From an uncultured Propionibacteriaceae bacterium (lineage in GTDB: Bacteria > Actinomycetota > Actinomycetes > Propionibacteriales > Propionibacteriaceae): DNA of 7,684 nt. The DNA lies in NCBI GenBank assembly GCA_947038745.1, contig CAMQXE010000055.1:1-7684 (forward strand). Reading direction: 5' to 3'. Below the pieces are notes generated by a model, which did no database searches, was not told where the DNA came from, and worked only from the letters and a program-made list of their open reading frames with translations. Below are positions 6,245-7,684 of the stretch, piece by piece (the stretch's first letter is position 1; the number at the start of each line of letters is the position of its first letter). The translations under genes and the position numbers were made by a program.

Positions 6245-6733
6245 ATGGCGACTGAACCACAAGGAAGCGTACGCCCAATATCAGTGCTGCAATTGGTGTG
6301 TTGGGCGGCAGTTGGTTTCACTGTCGGTGCGTGCGCCAAGATGATGACAGGAGCATGGTGGACAAGTCCATCTTTGGCGGGGACCTGGATCATGGTGGCA
6401 ATCATGGTTATCGCGACGGTGATTGTTGCTGGTTTTGCTCGACACCGGAAGCGTACAACTACAACAAACGTATCTGTACAGCTAGCGGTAGCTTGGCTTA
6501 GCGTAGGGCTTGCTGCCATCGTTGGTGGAACATTCTTTGCTGGTCTTTTTCTTGGCTATGGAGCATTATCTTTACCAGGTTGGCAGACGCAACTAGGGCA
6601 TGTGCGAATCGTGAATGCAGCAGTTGATCTAGTGCTTTGTGTGGCTTTAGCTGTAGCTGGGCATTATCTGGAACGACAATTACGGGTTCCTCCTGCGCCT
6701 GACCATGATGAAGATTCTCAAATTCTGGATTAA
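6245..6733 (+). CDS. DUF3180 family membrane protein
   Basis: This is a 162-residue protein with four predicted membrane helices, at about 12-31, 45-65, 80-108 and 122-141. A basic cytoplasmic-looking loop (RHRKR, 66-70) separates helices 2 and 3, and the end is an acidic tail (PDHDEDSQ). The pattern of helix 3 with GGTFFAGLFLG and the LERQLRVPP that follows helix 4 match the DUF3180 family, an actinobacterial family of unknown function usually encoded just after folK, as here. I chose ATG 6245, with AAAGGTG (6231-6237) at 7 bases; the TTG at 6242 is too close to that site. A 71-base gap separates it from folK and shows no terminator, so it may be read from the folate operon. No biochemical role can be deduced. 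Confidence 0.85.
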   Translation: MATEPQGSVRPISVLQLVCWAAVGFTVGACAKMMTGAWWTSPSLAGTWIMVAIMVIATVIVAGFARHRKRTTTTNVSVQLAVAWLSVGLAAIVGGTFFAGLFLGYGALSLPGWQTQLGHVRIVNAAVDLVLCVALAVAGHYLERQLRVPPAPDHDEDSQILD

Positions 6734-6758
6734 TACATACCAAGGTGGAATACTGTTT

Positions 6759-6764
6759 TATAGT
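6759..6764 (+). promoter_or_regulatory. Candidate -10 box of the lsr2 promoter
   Basis: TATAGT matches TATAAT in five of six positions, in the AT-rich 84-base gap before lsr2. A second candidate is GATATT (6777-6782) preceded by TGT, an extended -10 form. No good -35 is found for either. With the first box, transcription would start near 6771, within a repeated TAGTACT element. Confidence 0.4.
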
Positions 6765-6774
6765 ACTTAGTACT
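6761..6774 (+). repeat. Tandem TAGTACT repeat / 13-bp palindrome in the lsr2 promoter
   Basis: Two head-to-tail copies of TAGTACT (6761-6767, 6768-6774) also make an odd-centred palindrome, AGTACT-T-AGTACT (6762-6774). A wider inverted pair, GGAATA (6747-6752) and TATTCC (6779-6784), flanks it. It overlaps the likely promoter, where a repressor or the AT-preferring Lsr2 itself could act. The symmetry is seen; operator function is inferred. Confidence 0.5.
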
Positions 6775-6817
6775 GTGATATTCCCAGTGCAACATTTCAA
6801 CTTATAAAGGAGTGACC

Positions 6818-7141
6818 ATGGCGCAGCGTGTCCATGTTGTTGTTGTTGATGATATTGATGGTTCGGACAACGCTGAGACCGTGCGGTTCGGCCTTGACGG
6901 CGTTGATTACGAAATCGATCTTGGCTCAGCCAATGCCGGTAAGCTCCGCGCTGATCTCCAGACCTGGGTTGCTAAGGCTCGCCGTGTTGGCGGTCGCAAG
7001 CAGATGAAGAAGACCGGCGCTGGCCGTACTCCTGCAGAGCTCGGTGCAATCCGTGACTGGGCTCGCAAGAGTGGCATGACGGTAAGCGATCGCGGTCGTA
7101 TCTCTGCCGAGATCATCGCCAAGTACGACGCCGCAAACTAA
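6818..7141 (+). CDS. lsr2: Lsr2 family nucleoid-associated protein
   Basis: Lsr2 is the actinobacterial counterpart of H-NS: it oligomerises, bridges DNA and silences AT-rich, often horizontally acquired genes. The 107-residue product has the N-terminal oligomerisation domain (about 1-58: QRVHVVVVDDIDG, then TVRFGLDGVDYEIDL), a basic linker (GGRKQMKKTGAGR, 58-70) and the DNA-binding domain beginning PAELGAIRDWARKSG, with the AT-hook-like Arg92-Gly-Arg94 in VSDRGRISAEI. ATG 6818 follows AAAGGAG (6806-6812) by 5 bases; the upstream GTG at 6812 overlaps that site and is excluded. It has its own promoter region and a terminator, so it is probably monocistronic. The order lsr2-clpC is conserved in actinobacteria. 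Confidence 0.96.
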   Translation: MAQRVHVVVVDDIDGSDNAETVRFGLDGVDYEIDLGSANAGKLRADLQTWVAKARRVGGRKQMKKTGAGRTPAELGAIRDWARKSGMTVSDRGRISAEIIAKYDAAN

Positions 7142-7154
7142 CTTTCAGTTTGCT

Positions 7155-7184
7155 CGACGCCCTCAGGCTTTCCTGAGGGCGTCG
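7155..7184 (+). terminator. Rho-independent terminator after lsr2
   Basis: A perfect 13-bp GC-rich stem (7155-7167 with 7172-7184) closes on a CTTT loop, 13 bases after the lsr2 stop, and is followed by TTCATT. It separates lsr2 from the clpC promoter region. Confidence 0.85.
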
Positions 7185-7210
7185 TTCATTCTGGGCGTTG
7201 AATTGAGTCT

Positions 7211-7228
7211 TGTACGCTCATGGCGTAC
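7211..7228 (+). promoter_or_regulatory. ClgR operator upstream of clpC
   Basis: The sequence holds a perfect palindrome GTACGC-TCATG-GCGTAC (7212-7228). As I recall it, the ClgR consensus from Corynebacterium glutamicum is WNNWCGCYNANRGCGWWS, and bases 7211-7228 match at every position. ClgR activates clp protease genes after protein-folding stress. The site centre is about 95 bases before the clpC ATG and roughly 60 before the start implied by the -10 candidate at 7271, a usual place for an activator. Confidence 0.75.
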
Positions 7229-7270
7229 GACGTTGCTGGCTATCTGCTTCGATTCCGGGGCGCTGGCGCA

Positions 7271-7276
7271 TAAACT
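7271..7276 (+). promoter_or_regulatory. Candidate -10 box of the clpC promoter
   Basis: TAAACT fits the TAnnnT pattern, about 40 bases before the clpC ATG. The expected -35 position has no good TTGACA match, which would suit a promoter dependent on an activator such as ClgR. Other placements are possible. Confidence 0.35.
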
Positions 7277-7315
7277 GGCCATCGGGAACATCAGCGTTTC
7301 CAAGGGGAGTAGTGC

Positions 7316-7684
7316 ATGTTTGAGAGATTTACAGACCGGGCACGCCGGGTCATCGTTCTGGCTCAGGACGAGGCGCGGATGCTCAACCATAATTACATCG
7401 GCACAGAGCATCTGCTTCTGGGGCTGATTCATGAGGGTGAAGGAGTTGCGGCAAAGGCGCTGGATTCCTTGGGTATCACTCTGGAATCGGTGCGCACTCA
7501 GGTTGAAGACATCATCGGGCACGGGCCGCAATCACCTTCAGGACATATTCCATTTACCCCAAGGGCGAAGAAGGTGCTGGAGCTGTCCTTGCGCGAGGCG
7601 CTACAGCTGAACCACACCTATATCGGAACTGAACATATCTTGCTGGGCTTAGTCCGTGAGGGCGAAGGCGTTGCTGCGCAGGTA
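7316..7684 (+). CDS. clpC: ClpC AAA+ unfoldase, N-terminal part (3' end outside window)
   Basis: ClpC unfolds proteins with ATP and feeds them to the ClpP protease. The 123 codons present begin [20 protein letters not shown] and contain most of the N-terminal domain, built from two Clp_N repeats: [20 protein letters not shown] (26-45) and [20 protein letters not shown] (101-120). The ATPase modules lie beyond the window, so the frame is simply cut at base 7684. Phe2, Phe80 and Glu89, the residues recalled as contacting the antibiotic cyclomarin in M. tuberculosis ClpC1, are present. The ATG follows AAGGGGAG (7302-7309) by 6 bases. Regulation by ClgR is suggested by the upstream palindrome. 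Confidence 0.96.
   Translation, partial: MFERFTDRARRVIVLAQDEARMLNHNYIGTEHLLLGLIHEGEGVAAKALDSLGITLESVRTQVEDIIGHGPQSPSGHIPFTPRAKKVLELSLREALQLNHTYIGTEHILLGLVREGEGVAAQV

Noticed and set aside
1..7684. Mobile elements, CRISPR array, tRNA or rRNA genes, toxin-antitoxin or defence genes
   Set aside because: Looked for and not seen: no transposase or integrase motifs, no spaced repeats, no tRNA-like cloverleaf noticed by eye; the content is housekeeping.

Overview
The window is bacterial chromosome from an actinobacterium. The evidence is an S14 of the zinc-binding type, an Lsr2 nucleoid protein, a ClpC ATPase preceded by a sequence matching the actinobacterial ClgR operator, and a DUF3180 membrane protein next to folK. 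The GC content looks moderate by eye, lower than in Streptomyces or Mycobacterium, which would suit a member of the Actinomycetaceae. I cannot name the genus.

Bases 1-3763 are the spc ribosomal protein operon, all on the + strand in the order rplX (3' part only), rplE, rpsZ, rpsH, rplF, rplR, rpsE, rpmD, rplO. The genes are tightly packed with strong Shine-Dalgarno sites. The only sizeable gap, 77 bases before rpsH, can fold in alternative ways. The usual next gene, secY, is absent: rplO is followed by a 16-bp hairpin with a TTCG loop that also closes a convergent, unrecognised gene on the - strand (3819-4460).

Bases 4520-6173 hold folP, folB and folK, three steps of tetrahydrofolate synthesis, with overlapping stop and start codons at both junctions. 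folE, often upstream of folP in actinobacteria, is not here. The unknown gene and folP diverge from a 59-bp spacer in which each gene has a TAGGYT hexamer exactly at -12 to -7 from its own start codon, the layout of leaderless transcripts.

Bases 6245-7684 carry the DUF3180 membrane protein, lsr2 with its own AT-rich promoter region and terminator, and the first 123 codons of clpC, which has a well-formed upstream regulatory region.

Nearly everything is ordinary housekeeping content and I see no exotic system. The points worth a second look are the junction between two conserved blocks at 3764-4519 with an unrecognised gene in it, a basic C-terminal extension on ribosomal protein L5, the rpsH leader, the paired leaderless promoters, the lsr2 promoter repeat and the ClgR box.
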